NCBI GenBank assembly: GCA_021234155.1
Contig: JAJEKV010000057.1
Location: forward strand, 3,195,821-3,259,820
DNA from: Isoetes taiwanensis
Lineage: Eukaryota; Streptophyta; Lycopodiopsida; Isoetales; Isoetaceae
Length of the DNA stretch: 64,000 nucleotides
Direction of reading: 5' to 3'
Each line of letters starts with the position of its first letter. Position 1 is the stretch's first letter. The position numbers and the translations under genes were made by a program. This document shows, piece after piece, positions 46,257 to 58,700 of the stretch. The notes beneath the pieces were generated by a model. That model made no database searches. It was not told where the DNA came from and saw only the letters and a list, made by a program, of their open reading frames with translations.

Positions 46257-48720
46257 GGTTCTTTTATCGTCCGCGGAGGCCAATCGGCCTATGGGACCCA
46301 AATTACACGGGTGCAGCAAGCCCGTTGCTACCCGGATTAAAAAACCCCCCCTTAGGAGGGAAAAATTGTCGCAGGAACAAACCTGCTGGCAGCTGTACAA
46401 ATATACATATATACACATGAATTCCCGGTACCTCAGATAGGCGCCCGGGGGCAGAGGTGAGTCCGTATATCCAAAACCTCCTGGAGGTAGAAGCCAAGGG
46501 ATCGAACTGATAGTGTACTGAGTAGCTCGTGGAGGGGCAGACCAGGTCGCATCAAGAGAATATAGCGAGCCCGAATCTGACTATAGGCTGTACAGCTCTG
46601 GAAGGCATGGCTTTCATCCTCAACAACCCCCATCGGGCAACACTGACAAAGCCTGTCCTGGCGCGGCTCTCCAACCCATCGACCCGTCTCAAGCCGAAGA
46701 TGGTGGGCCCATGTTCGAATGGACACGATAATCCTGCTTTTCTTCATGGCAACCGAGAACGTAGGTAGAGCTGTGGGCCCCGAACCAGGGTGGGGTTTAT
46801 GTGCGGTTTGTAGTGTGCCACCTTTACCTGTTCCAGAGCATGGTGGTCCCAGAGCTTCCCCAGGAAACAAGAGTCCAAGTACTCCCTCAGCCTATCCCGG
46901 CCGGCATCTGTGTGCACCTGGACGCACCTATGTGCGTCTACGTTCCAGCGCGCCAGCCACTGGGCTCTCTTGTCCTTCCAGCAAGCCCTGAGTCGTTGCG
47001 GGCTCATCGCCACAGCGTAAGCCAAGTGTGGGAGCCGAGTGTCACCCATGTTGGCCACCTTCTGGAAATAGACAATGTGCCTATTGAGGGCCGCATGCTG
47101 CAGGGGCATGAATCCTGTCTCCTGCAACAAGATCTGATATGGAACTGAAGGCTTGACGCCAAGTGCCCGCATCAAAAATGCCTTCTGGACCTGCTCTAAG
47201 TCATTTCAAGCCGCCAAAGACACCATTGGGCCCCACATCTCGACCCCATACAAAAGAACTGGCTCGACCAGTGCCCGGAACAAATGTGACTGGTGGCCCC
47301 AGTCATACAGCTCTGCCCTGTGACTATTGTTTTGCATTGCGTACAGCGCCTTCCAACCTGCGGTCACCCGAAGGCGAATGGATGCATCCCAATACATTGA
47401 GGACGGGATTAATTCCACCCCCAGGTACTTGTAGCTGGGTGTGACCTCTACCATCTGCCCCTGGTAAGTGAGCGCCGGAGGTGCCGGATGACGTGAGGAG
47501 GATATGAGAACCACCTTAGTCTTGGCCACGTTGACCCGCATGTCCGTCGCCTGGCAGAATGTGTCCAGGGCATCTAGGTGTGCCTGCATTTCCTCTGGTG
47601 TATGGGCCAAGAGGTCCACATCATCTGCATAGATGAGCTGCCGGATGACCTGGTGCAAGAACTGTATACCGTCCCCCCCATTGGCAGCTAGCCAGGCTTC
47701 CAACTAGTCAATGTAAAGCCCAAAGAGTGTGGGTGAGAGAGGACAACCTTGCCTAACTCCAATGCTACCGCAAAATGATCCTTCTTCCATGCGACTGTGC
47801 AGTCTCTCATTACAATCAGACAATCGCGCTCGCAGATCCATAGGGAGCCCCAAATGGTGCAATCTCGCCCACAACTTTTCCCCCGGGATCAGATCGAAAG
47901 CCTTTGCAAAGTCCACAAAACAAGAGCTGTGTCCTCCCGACGGTTCCTGCTGTCCTCACCAGTGGTCCCGAGTGTGAAGATGTGACCAATGGTCGAATGC
48001 CGGGTCGGAAGCCCCGCCTCGGTAAGTGCCCCGACTTCCGGGCCTCCGCCCATCCGTTACCTTTGTTCAAGAATGCTCGCAAGCGACGCCTTGGCAAATA
48101 CCGAAATGACCATGATGGTTCTGGTGAATTGGCGATGATGCAGGGTCCCCGCCTTTGTAGATCGGAACAACCCCGCTTTGGTCCATGACCGGGAAAACCC
48201 TCTTCACGACATTACGTTGAACAAAGGCGGCCGGGGATGGGCATCATGGGCTGTCCCGCCCACTTGAGCAACTCCGCTTGCGGGCCATCCAAGTCCGCCG
48301 CCTTCCCATTAGCCGTGCCGCCCCTCTTCGATATCTTCTTCGCGGATCACCGGCCAGGGCCATTTTATGGGGAACATCCGTCCGGTGTTCCCGAGGATCA
48401 TAAAGCCGCTGTTCGCGAAGTCCCCCAATCGCAACGCCGCCGGATGTTCCCCGTAGTCGTCTTGGGCTCGCAGAGTACCCCCGGGCCGAAAGCTTCGGGT
48501 GAAGCCCCGAGGGTCAACATTTCTCCTCGGTGCCTTGCCAAGTACCTTGCCTTTGTTTCCTTGAGGAAGGCACGTAATGGCCGGTGGCCTCGAGCTCGCT
48601 GGTCCTGATCCACGATGAGACGGAGTGTGCGTTTGCGTTCTTTACACTCAGCATCAAACCATCTGTTACGCGGGAAGGTTCCGGTCTCTGATCTCTGGCA
48701 CATTTATTTTGGCATTACTA
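46257..48720 (-). mobile_element. LINE array unit 1 (5'-truncated, 2,464 bp)
   Basis: Runs on the minus strand from the junction at 48720 to the 3' tail at 46257. It encodes parts of ORF2: WFDAECKERKRTLRLIVDQD, DFAKAFDLIPGEKLWARL, GVRQGCPLSPTLFGLYID, YADDVDLLAHTPEEMQAH, MRALGVKPSVPYQILLQE and the C-terminal CQCC...VEDESHAFQSC. Reverse transcriptase motifs are intact in short frames, but the 47900-48700 half is heavily frame-shifted. A CTTCC repeat follows the tail on the minus strand. Confidence 0.9.
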
Positions 48721-51172
48721 GGTTCTTTTATCGTCCGCGGAGGCCAATCGGCCTATGGGACCCAAATTACATGGGTGCAAAGCAAGCCCGCTGCTACCCG
48801 GATTAAAACCCCCTTCGGAGGGAAAAACTGCCGCAAAGAACAAACCCGGCCGGGGCAAAAGCATAAATATACATATATATACACATGAATTCCCTTGCAC
48901 TGTAGGCCTCGGGCAGAGAGGTGAGTCCGCAGATCCAAAACCTCCTGGAGGTAGGAGCCAAGGGATCGAACTGATGGTGTACTTCTGAGTAGCTCGTGGA
49001 GGGGCAGACCAGGTCGCATCAAGAGAATATAGCGAGCCCGACCGACTATAGGCGGACAGCTCGAAGGCATGGCTTTCATCCTCAACAACCCCCATCGCAA
49101 ACACCGACAAAGCTCTGTCTGGGCGCGCTCTCTCAACCCATCGACCCGCCTCAAGCCGAAGACGGTGGGCCCATGTTCGAATGGACACGATAATCCTGCT
49201 TTTCTTCATGGCAACCGAGAACGTAGGTAGAGCTGTGGGCCCCGAACCAGGGTGGGGTTTATGTGCGGTTTGTAGTGTGCCACCTTTACCTGTTCCAGAG
49301 CATGGTGGTCCCAGAGCTTCCCCAGGAAACAAGAGTCCAAGTACTCCCTCAGCCTATCCCGTAGGCATTCAGGTGTGCACTGGGCGCACCTATGTATGCC
49401 TACGTTCCAGCCATACCCGACCGGGCTCTCTTTGTCCTTCCAAAGAAGCCCCCGAGTCGCTATGGGCTCATCGCCACAGCGTAAGCCAAGTGTGGGAGCC
49501 GAGTGTCACCCATGTTGGCCACCTTCTGGAAATAGACAATGTGCCTATTGAGGGCCGCATGCTGCAGGGGCATGAATCCTGTCTCCTGCAACAAGATCTG
49601 ATATGGAACTGAAGGCTTGACGCCAAGTGCCCGCATCAAAAATGCCTTCTGGACCTGCTCTAAGTCATTTCAAGCCGCCAAAGACACCACTGGGCCCCAC
49701 ATCTCGACCCCATACAAAAGAACTGGCTCAACCAGTGCCCGGAACAAATGTGACTGGTGGCCCCATCATACAGCTCGCCTGTGACTATTGTTTTGCATTA
49801 TGTCTACGGCCTTTCCAACCTCAAGGGTCACCCGGCGAATGGATGCATCCCAATACATTGAGGATCGGGATTAATTCCACCCCGTGTACTTGTAGCCGGG
49901 TGTGACCTCTACCATCTCGCCTCGGTAAGTGAGCCGAGGTGCCGGATGACGGAGGGAGGATATGAGGACCACCTTAGTCTTGGCCACGCTTGACCCGCAT
50001 GTCCGCCGCCTCGCGTAATCGTGTCCAGGGCATCTAGGTGTGCCTCGCATTTCCTCGTGTATGGGCCAAGAGGTCCACATCATCCGCATAGATGAGCCGC
50101 CGGATGACCCGGTGCAAGAATCAGATACCGCCCCCCATTGGCGCTAGCCAAAGCCTAACCGGTCAATGTAAAGCCCAAAGAGTGTGGGTGAGAGAGACAA
50201 CCTTGCCTAACTCCAATGCTACCGGCAAATGATCGTCCTTCCTAAGCATGCAGCCTATGCAGTCTCGCAGATCACAGACACCGCTCGGCAGATCCATAGG
50301 GAGCCCCAAAATGGTGCAATCTCGCCCGAACTTTTCCCCGGGATCGTGTCGAAAGCCTTTGCAAAGTCCACAAAACAGCCAGATCAGTCCTCCCGACGGT
50401 TCCTTCGCCCTCGACCGTGGTCCCGAGTGTGAAGATGTGACCAATGGTCGAATGCCGGGTCTAAGCCCGCCTCGGTAAGTGCCCCGACTTCCGCCCTCGC
50501 CCATCCGTTACCTGCTGTTCAAGAATGCTCGCGCCGCGGCTTGGCAAATACCGAAATGACCATGATGGTTCGGTGGTTGGTCGGACGATTGGTGGGTCCC
50601 CGCCTTGTAGATCGGAACAACCCCGCTTGGTCCATGACCGGGAAAACCCTCTTACAAATACCGTTGAACAAAGGCAGCCGGGGCGGGCATCATGGGCTGT
50701 CCCCGCCCACTTTGAGCAACTCCGCTTGCAGGCCATCCAAGTCTGCCGCCTTCCCATTAGCCGTCTTTGCGCCCCTCTTCGATATCTTCTTACGCGGATC
50801 ACCGGTGGTGCCATTTTATGGGGAACATCCGTCCGTTCCCCCGAGGATCATAAAGCCGCAGTGTATCGCCCCACCGCAACGCCCGTGATGTTCCCCGTAA
50901 GCCGTGGCCGGGCCGGCAGCAGTACCCTCGGGCGAAAAGCTCGGGGGCCCAAAGAGGGTCGAACATTTCTCCCCGGTGCCTTGCCAAGTACCTTGCCTTT
51001 GTTTCCTTGAGGAAGGCACGGTAATGGCCGGTGGCCCGAGCTCGCTGGTCCCGGATCCACGATGAGATGGGCCCAGTGTGCGTTTGCGTTCTTTACACTT
51101 TCGGCATCAAACCATCATTCGCTACGGGAAGGTTCCGGTCTCGATCTCGGCACATTTATTTTGGCATTACTA
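48721..51172 (-). mobile_element. LINE array unit 2 (2,452 bp, most degraded)
   Basis: Same boundaries as unit 1: starts (minus strand) with the junction sequence TAGTAATGCC and ends with ...ACGATAAAAGAACC. Differences from unit 4 fall mostly at CTG/CAG trinucleotides and shift the frame often; the YADD box is still recognisable on translation (near 50080-50095) but no frame over 205 residues survives. Confidence 0.88.
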
Positions 51173-53636
51173 GGTTCTTTTATATCGTCCGCGGAGGCCA
51201 ATCGGCCTATGGGACCCAAATTACATGGGTGCAAAGCAAGCCCGCTGCTACCCGGATTAAAACCCCCCTTCTGGAGGGAAAACTGCCGCACAAACAAACC
51301 TGGCGGGCAAATTGCATAAATATACATATATACACATGAATTCCCTTGCATACCTCGTAGGCCCTAAGGGCAGAGGTGAGTCCGCAGATCCAAAACCTCC
51401 CGGAGGTAGGAGCCAAGGGATCGAATCGATGGTGTAATTGAGTAGCTTCGTGGAGGGGCGTACTGTGTCGCATCAAGAGAATATAGCGAGCCCGAATCTG
51501 ACTATAGGCTGGACAGCTCTGGAAGGCATGGCTTTCATCCTCAACAACCCCCATCAGGCAACACTGACAAAGCCTGTCCTGGCGCGGCTCTCCAACCCAT
51601 CGACCCGCCTCAAGCCGAAGACGGTGGGCCCCTGCTCAATGGACACGATAATCCCGCTTTCTTCATGGGCAACCGAGAACGTAGGTAGAGTCAGGCCCCG
51701 AACCCGTGGTGGGGTTTATGTGCGGTTTGTAGTGTGCCACCTTTACCGCTCCTCGAGCATGGTGGTCCCGTGAGCTTCCCGAAAACAAGAGTCCAAGTAC
51801 TCCCTCGGCCTATCCCTAGGCATACATGTGTGCACTGGGCGCACCTATGTCGTCTACATTCCAAATGGCGCCACCATCGGGCTCTCTTGTCCTTCCAAAG
51901 AAGCCCACGAGTCGCTCGCGGGCTCATCATGCAATGAAAAAGCCAAGTGTGGGAGCCGAAAGTGTCACCCATGTTGGCCACCTTCGGAAATAGACAATGT
52001 GCCTATTGAGGGGGTCGCATGCCGCGGGGGCATGAATCCCGCCTCCTGCAACAAGATCTCGATATGGAACGAAGGCTTGACGCCAAGTGCCCGCATCAAA
52101 ATGCCTTACGGACCTGCTCTAAGTCATTTCAAGCCGCCAAAGACACCATTGGGCCCCACATCTCGACCCCCATACAAAAGAACCGGGCTCGACCGGGTTC
52201 TGAACAAATGTGATTGGTGGCCCCGACCATACCTCTGCTGTGACTATTGTTTTGCATTGCGTCATGGCCCTTCCAACCTGCGGTCACCCGAAGGCGAATG
52301 GATGCATCCCAATACATTGAGGACGGGATTAATTCCACCCCCAGGTACTTGTAGCTGGGTGTGACCTCTACCATCCGCCTTGGTAAGTGAGCCCCGAGGT
52401 GCTTGGGATGACGGAGGAGGATATGAGGACCACCTTAGTCTTGGCCACGTTGACCCGCATGTCCGTCGCCTGGCAGAATGTGTCCAGGGCATCTAGGTGT
52501 GCCTGCATTTCCTCTGGTGTATGGGCCAAGAGGTCCACATCATCTGCATAGATGAGCTGCCGGATGACCTGGTGCAAGAACTCGTATACCGCCCCCCATT
52601 GGCAGCTAGCCAAAGCTTCCAACTAGTCAATGTAAAGCCCAAAGAGTGTGGGTGAGAGGACAACCTTGCCTAACTCCAATGCTACTTGGGTAAATGATCT
52701 GTCCTTCCGGGTTGCATGCGGCGTAGCCTCTCAGTATAATCACGTACAACTCGTTCTGCAGATCCATAGGGAGCCCCAAATGGTGCAATCTCGCCCACAA
52801 CTTTTCCCTGGGATCAGATCGAAAAGCCTTTGCAAAGTCCACAAAACAAAGAAGACAGTCCTCCCGACGGTTCTCGCCCTCGACCGTGGTCCCGAGTGTG
52901 AAGATGTGACCAATGGTCGAATCTCGGGCCGGAAGCCCGCCTCAGGTAAGTGCCCCGACTTCCGCCGCCTCCCCATCCGGGTTACCTTTGTTCAAGAATG
53001 CTTCACGCGCCTTGGCAAATACCGAAATGACCATGATGGTTCGGTAATTGGCCGGACAATTAATGGTCCCCGCCTTGTAGATCGGAACAACCCCGCTTGG
53101 GTCCATGACCGGGGAAAACCCTCTTCAAACTGTTGAACGGTCACGGCCGGGGCGGGCATCATGGGCTGTCCGCCCACTTGAGCAACTCCGGCCAGCGCCA
53201 TCCAAGTCCGCCGCCTTCCCATTAGCCAGTCTTTGCAACCCCTCTTCGATATCTTCTTACGTGATCACCGGTGGTGGGCCATTTTATGGGAACATCCGTC
53301 CCCGTGTTCCCGAGGATCATAAAGCCGCTGCAGTATCGCCCCAATCGCAACGCCGTGATGTTCCCCGTAAGTCGTGGCTGGCTCGCAGAGTACCCCGCGC
53401 CGAAAGTTTCGGGTGGCGCCCAAAGAGGCCGAACATTTCTCCCTGGTGCCTTGCCAAGTACCTTGCCTTTGTTTCCTTGAGGAAGGCACGGTAATGGCTG
53501 GTGGCCTGAGCTCGCTGGTCCTGATCCACGATGAGACGGAGTGTGCGTTTGCGTTCCTTACACTCAGCATCAAACCATCTGTTACGCGGGAAGGTTCCGG
53601 TCTCTGATCTCTGGCACATTTATTTTGGCATTACTA
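51173..53636 (-). mobile_element. LINE array unit 3 (2,464 bp)
   Basis: Third head-to-tail unit with the same truncation point and tail. YADDVDLLAHTPEEMQAHLD is intact in the 52368-52622 frame, and the junction frame MCQRSETGTFPRNRWFDAEC at 53619 is identical to that of unit 1. CTG/CAG-centred changes break most other frames. Confidence 0.88.
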
Positions 53637-53812
53637 GGTTCTTTTATCGTCCGCGGAGGCCAATCGGCCTATGGGACCCAAATTACATGGGTGCAGCAAG
53701 CCCGTTGCTACCCGGATTAAAAAACCCCCCCTTAGGAGGGAAAAACTGTCGCAGCAACAAACCTGCTGGCAGCTGTACAAATATACATATATACACATGA
53801 ATTCCCGGTACC
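53637..53812 (-). repeat. LINE 3' tail (type sequence of the array)
   Basis: Minus strand, after the ORF2 stop: GTACAGCTGCCAGCAGG, a CCCTCC...GGGGGGG hairpin region, TTTTTTAATCCGGGTAGC, TTTGGGTCCCATAGGCC, GATTGGCCTCCGCGG and ACGATAAAAGAACC. The same series ends the unrelated-looking LINE at 3.6 kb. Confidence 0.75.
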
Positions 53813-56800
53813 TCAGGTAGGCGCCCGGGGGCAGAGGTGAGTCCGCAGATCCAAAACCTCCTGGAGGTAGGAGCCAAGGGATCGAACTGATGGTGTACTG
53901 AGTAGCTCGTGGAGGGGCAGACCAGGTCGCATCAAGAGAATATAGCGAGCCCGAATCTGACTATAGGCTGGACAGCTCTGGAAGGCATGGCTTTCATCCT
54001 CAACAACCCCCATCAGGCAACACTGACAAAGCCTGTCCTGGCGCGGCTCTCCAACCCATCGACCCGTCTCAAGCCGAAGACGGTGGGCCCCTGTTCGAAT
54101 GGACACGATAATCCTGCGCTTCTTCATGGGCAACCGAGAACGTAGGTAGAGCTGTGGGCCCCGAACCAGGGTGGGGTTTATGTGCGGTTTGTAGTGTGCC
54201 ACCTTTACCTGTTCCAGAGCATGGTGGTCCCAGAGCTTCCCTAGGAAACAAGAGTCCAAGTACCCCCTCAGCCTATCTCGGCCGGCGTCTGTATGCACCT
54301 GGATGCACCTATGTGCGTCTACGTTCCAGCGCGCCAGCCACTGGGCTCTCTTGTCCTTCCAGCAAGCCCTGAGTCGTTGCGGGCTCATCGCCATAGCGTA
54401 AGCCAAGTGTGGGAGCCGAGTGTCACCCATGTTGGCCACCTTCTGGAAATAGACTATGTGCCTATCGAGGGCCGCATGCTGCAGGGGCATGAATCCTGTC
54501 TCCTGCAACAAGATCTGATATGGAACTGAAGGCTTGACGCCAAGTGCCCGCATCAAAAATGCCTTCTGGACCTGCTCTAAGTCATTTCAAGGCGCCAAAG
54601 ACACCACTGGGCCCCACATCTCGACCCCATACAAAAGAACTGGCTCGACCGATTGTCCTAACAAATGTGACTGGCCCCAGCCATCTGGCCATACAAACTG
54701 CCCTGTGACTATTGTTTTGCATTGCGTACAGCGCCTTCCAACCTGCGGTCACCCAAAGGCGAATGGATGCATCCCAATACATTGAGGACGGGATTAATTC
54801 CACCCCCAGGTACTTGTAGCTGGGTGTGACCTCTACCATCTGCCCCTGGTAAGTGAGCGCCGGAGGTGCCGGATGACGTGAGGAGGATATGAGGACCACC
54901 TTAGTCTTGGCCACGTTGACCCGCATGTCCGTCGCCTGGCAGAATGTGTCCAGGGCATCTAGGTGTGCCTGCATTTCCTCTGGTGTATGGGCCAAGAGGT
55001 CCACATCATCCGCATAGATGAGCTGCCGGATGACCTGGTGCAAGAACTGTATACCGTCCCCTCCATTGGCAGCTAGCCAGGCTTCCAACTGGTCAATGTA
55101 AAGCCCAAAGAGTGTGGGTGAGAGAGGACAACCTTGCCTAACTCCAATGCCTCTTGGCAAATGATATCCCTTCCTGTTGCATGCGGCTGGTGCGGCTCTC
55201 GTCTGATCGTCACAGACATCCTGCTGCGTTCTGCAGATCCATAGGGAGCCCCAAAATGGTGCAATCTAAGCCCACAACTTTTCCCCTTGGATCGTGGTCA
55301 AAAAGCCTTTGCAAAGTCCACAAAAAACAATGATGTGTCCTCCGACGGTTCCTGCTGTCCTCGACCAGGGTCCTGAGTGTGAAGATGTGACCAATGGTCG
55401 AATGCCGGGGTCGGAAGCCTGCCTGGGTAAGTGCCCTGACTTCCGCTGCCTCTGCCCATCTGGTTACCTGCTGTTCAAGAATGCTCACGCACAGCTTGGC
55501 AAATCCGAAAGGACCATGATGGTTCGGTGGTGGTCGGACGATGTGGGTCCCCTGCCTTGTAGATCGGAACAACCCTGCTTGTGGTCCATGACCGGGGAAA
55601 ACCCTCTTACAGCGCCCTGTTGAACAGTGCAGCCAGGACGGGCACCATGGGCTGTCCTGCCCACTTGAGCAACTCCGCTTGCAGGCCATCCAAGTCTGCC
55701 GCCTTCCCATTAGCCAGGTGCTGCAGCCCCTCTTCGATATCTTCTTCTGTGATCACCAGTGGTGGGCCATTTTGCGGGGGAACATCCGTCCGTGTTCCCG
55801 GAGGATCATAAAGCTGTTGCAGGTACTGCTCCCACTGCAACGCCGTGATGTTCCCCGTAAAGTCGCCCCGGCTCAGCAGAGTACCACTCGCGCCCGGCTC
55901 TGGTGGGCCCAATCGATGGGCGAACATTTCTCCCTGGTGCCTTGCCAAGTACCTTGCCTTTGTTTCCTTGAGGAAGGCACGGTAATGGCTGGTGGCCCGG
56001 AGCTTCGCTGGTCCCGATCCACGCTGCGTTTGCGTTCCTTACACTTTCGACATCAAACCATCATTACGCGAGAAGGTTCCGGTCTCGATCTCTCGGGCGT
56101 GGGGAGGTCTCCCAAAGCATCATGCGCGCCGCTTCTCGAGGAGCTCAACCACCGGGTCGGTTTTACGCTCCAAATTGTGGGCCTGCAGAACCGTCGGGGA
56201 GGGCTTCTGCGAGCATGTCGGGCGTACCCTCGCACGCTCATAATCCAAGCGCAACCGAGGTCGGCAAGGTAATCGCTATCGAGGGCGAAGCGGCCGCCGT
56301 GCCAGCCACATAGAGTGGTAGGTGATCCGAGTCGCCCTCCTCCCGACCGGCCCGCGTCCGACGCGGAAAATGGCGACAAGGTGTATATCCTACGTAGCCA
56401 CTATGACATAATCCACGACACTAGTCCCGCCGCCGTGATTGTCCTGTCTGCAAGTGTACCGGTGGGAAGAGGGCCATTGTGCTAGGCCATTGCATATGAG
56501 CAGTCAAAGATACCGCACATCGAGCAATTGTTCGCAAAAGCGAAAGTGACTGACCGCATCCGAAAAGCCGCGGTGCAAACCGCCTCTGGGGACGAATTGC
56601 AAAGACGCCATCCGCTAGGGGGTCCAGCCGCATGGCCTGTTCCTCCCCTATTCGCGCATTGAAGTCTCCAAGGAGCATAACTCTGCCCATCCACTTGTGC
56701 TGCTGTATGTCATCATATAGATCGACATACGGGTCCATCCCCCGGCCCTCCGGGTGGCCGGATAGAAGGGACTCTCTCGCATGGGGAAAGTAGCAAGCGG

Positions 56801-57720
56801 CTAGGAAGAGAGGATCTCCGCCCGGTGGTGCACTCGATCCACAAGTAGCGGTTATGTCCGGCTTGTCCTACGGAGGGAAACCAAATGTGCCAAGGCTGCC
56901 CGGTAGTAGCAGGCAACCCCATGCCCCACGCCTCCCCTGCATACAACCATTGAACGCTGAGAAATGCTGGTACCCTGGCAGATCAGGCAGCCTGTGGCTT
57001 GGATGTTCCCATGTCTCCATGAGGAAGATGAGATCCATGTCCATAGCCATCGAATTGAGGCTATCACCCTTCGCCATGACAAACCCCCCGACAGCCTGCA
57101 CCACCACCCGAGGCACAATTCCTATTGAGCGCCAGGCCGAGCGCATCGAGCTGCGGGGCGATTTCGAACAAGCGGCGCGGAGGCGGCGAGGCGCATTTGG
57201 CCGAAGCGGGCAGCCGAGCTGTAGGGGCATTGCGAGGGGGTCGAGCAGAGGCGCCAGGGTATCATTTGGTCGAAAGCGTGTGCGGCAAAGATTTGGTCGA
57301 TCATATGGGCTTCCTCGACTCGCAAACTCCCTCCCTGCGGCCTCCCCACCCAGACGAGTAAGATCCCTGGCCACATACGTAGATGTGCCCTTCCCGAATT
57401 TGCCATGTCGCAAAGATGGCCTCTCGAACTCGCGTGCATCCGCAACCGTGAACACTACTATTCGGCCAGGGTCTGGCGCCGCACCTCACACCGGGCTGGT
57501 CGCAGAACCCGAACATGTGCCCTCGACCAGAAACGCCATGCGCCCAAGGATCTGGTGTGTATCTTCGGGTGAGATTCTCTCCCAGCTCTTCGGCGTGCCC
57601 CAACTACTAGGTTGTGGTGGTCGTCGCCGCCCGCGAGCTCGCCACCCGATGGGGCATTGGCCCACTCGCTTGGTGGCGGCATGCGATGAGGGCCGCCGGT
57701 GGCTGCCCGCATTCAGTTGA
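53813..57720 (-). pseudogene. LINE ORF2: endonuclease, reverse transcriptase, zinc-type C-terminus
   Basis: Domains in order on the minus strand: endonuclease with MDMDLIFLMETWEHPSHRLP (near 57040), VMLLGDFNARIG (56681-56646) and SDHLPLYV (near 56320); RT entry with EEDIEEGLQHLANGKAADLD (55607-55948); GVRQGCPLSPTLFGLYID and the catalytic YADD at 55016-55005; then the 247-residue frame 54556-53813 with MRALGVKPSVPYQILLQE and the zinc-like CQCC...VEDESHAFQSC. In an active element this enzyme nicks target DNA and copies the RNA in place. Between 55,800 and 57,700 frames change often and CTG/CAG is scarce, so many breaks may be sequence errors rather than mutations. Confidence 0.8.
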
Positions 57721-58021
57721 CCGTGACCCCGATTGACGCCTTGCAAGTTCTTGGGCTTGTGGTACTGGTGTGTCATTTGTTGCAGCCTTCTGTTCTCCAA
57801 AGTCACGGGCTCGGCTCTTGCAAGGCTGGTCTGTCTTGCCATCTCCCCGCATGCTTGTGCGCCATTGTTCATGCGCCTCTGCCTGGAGGCCCTTGCCTTG
57901 CTGGGCAATGACAGATCGGAGCTCCTGCATTTCCCGATCCCGTGCCAAATCCTTCTCCGAAGGCGCTTTCGATCTTTGCTTAACCTCCCCAAGGCTGCAA
58001 CCAACCTCTTCGCGCCGTAGA

Positions 58022-58700
58022 CTACTCAACTTCCAACTGGAGTGTGGCCTGTGCGCGCCATGCCATGGCATTGGCCTCATCAACCTCGGCGTGGAGCTGA
58101 GACGTGATTGCAAGTGTCTCGCGCTCCGCCCGGTCCCTGTCCTGCCCGGCAGCGTCCAGGGTATCCATGCGAGCCTGCATGTCTGCGAGCACCTGCCGGT
58201 CTTGCTGCCTCTCAGAGTGCATCAATCGGATGCTGTCGTCCAGCCGGTGTGCTTGGGTCTCCAACTCAGTGATCTGCTGTTTCGCTATCACCAACTGTCT
58301 GCGCAACACGTGAGATGTTGCAGACTCCATCTCCGTCTCCAGGCCCGCAATGCGGGCACTATTGGCCTCAACCCCAGCTTGGATGGCGGCCCAAGGTTCT
58401 GCCAACGGAGGGGGCCCTGTGGGGCCTGGGCAGCCAACTTTCGGCTGCCGAGCCGGCCTGGCTGTGTGGGCCTTGGCCCGGGCCTCCTTCTTCATGGAGG
58501 ATGTCTCTCCCTTGCCCACTGCGTCTGCACGGGGCCGCTTCCTTGGTGGCCCTTCTTGGTTTTCCCAGGCAGGCTCGGCCTGCGGGAGGTCAGCAGGTTG
58601 TGCGGGGGTTTGCCCGAGGTGGGGTGCTGTGGCCTGTGGAAGCTCACCTGCTAGGGGTGAGTCCGGACACTGGGCTGCTTCTGTGGCTATGACTGGGGGT
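58022..58700 (-). CDS. LINE ORF1, coiled-coil protein
   Basis: An open minus-strand frame from about 58700 to the stop at 58022 reads a proline-rich start, a basic patch (GPPRKRPRADAVGKGETSSM), then a long heptad-rich helix from about residue 100 (NSARIAGLETEMESATSHVL, AKQQITELETQAHRLDDSIR, ADMQARMDTLDAAGQDRDRA). This matches the coiled-coil trimerisation region of LINE ORF1 proteins; no RNA-recognition motif or zinc knuckle was seen. The start codon is uncertain: an ATG at 58519 is internal to the open frame and none is clear further up. A further charged helical frame (58113-57607) overlaps downstream and may be its frame-shifted continuation. Confidence 0.6.

Noticed and set aside
56854-57720. 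288-residue open frame on the plus strand
   Set aside because: It lies antisense to LINE ORF2, is arginine- and proline-rich without motifs, and is explained by GC-rich sequence with few stop codons.
57770-58654. 294-residue open frame on the plus strand
   Set aside because: Antisense to LINE ORF1; leucine/cysteine-rich shadow of the coiled-coil coding strand.
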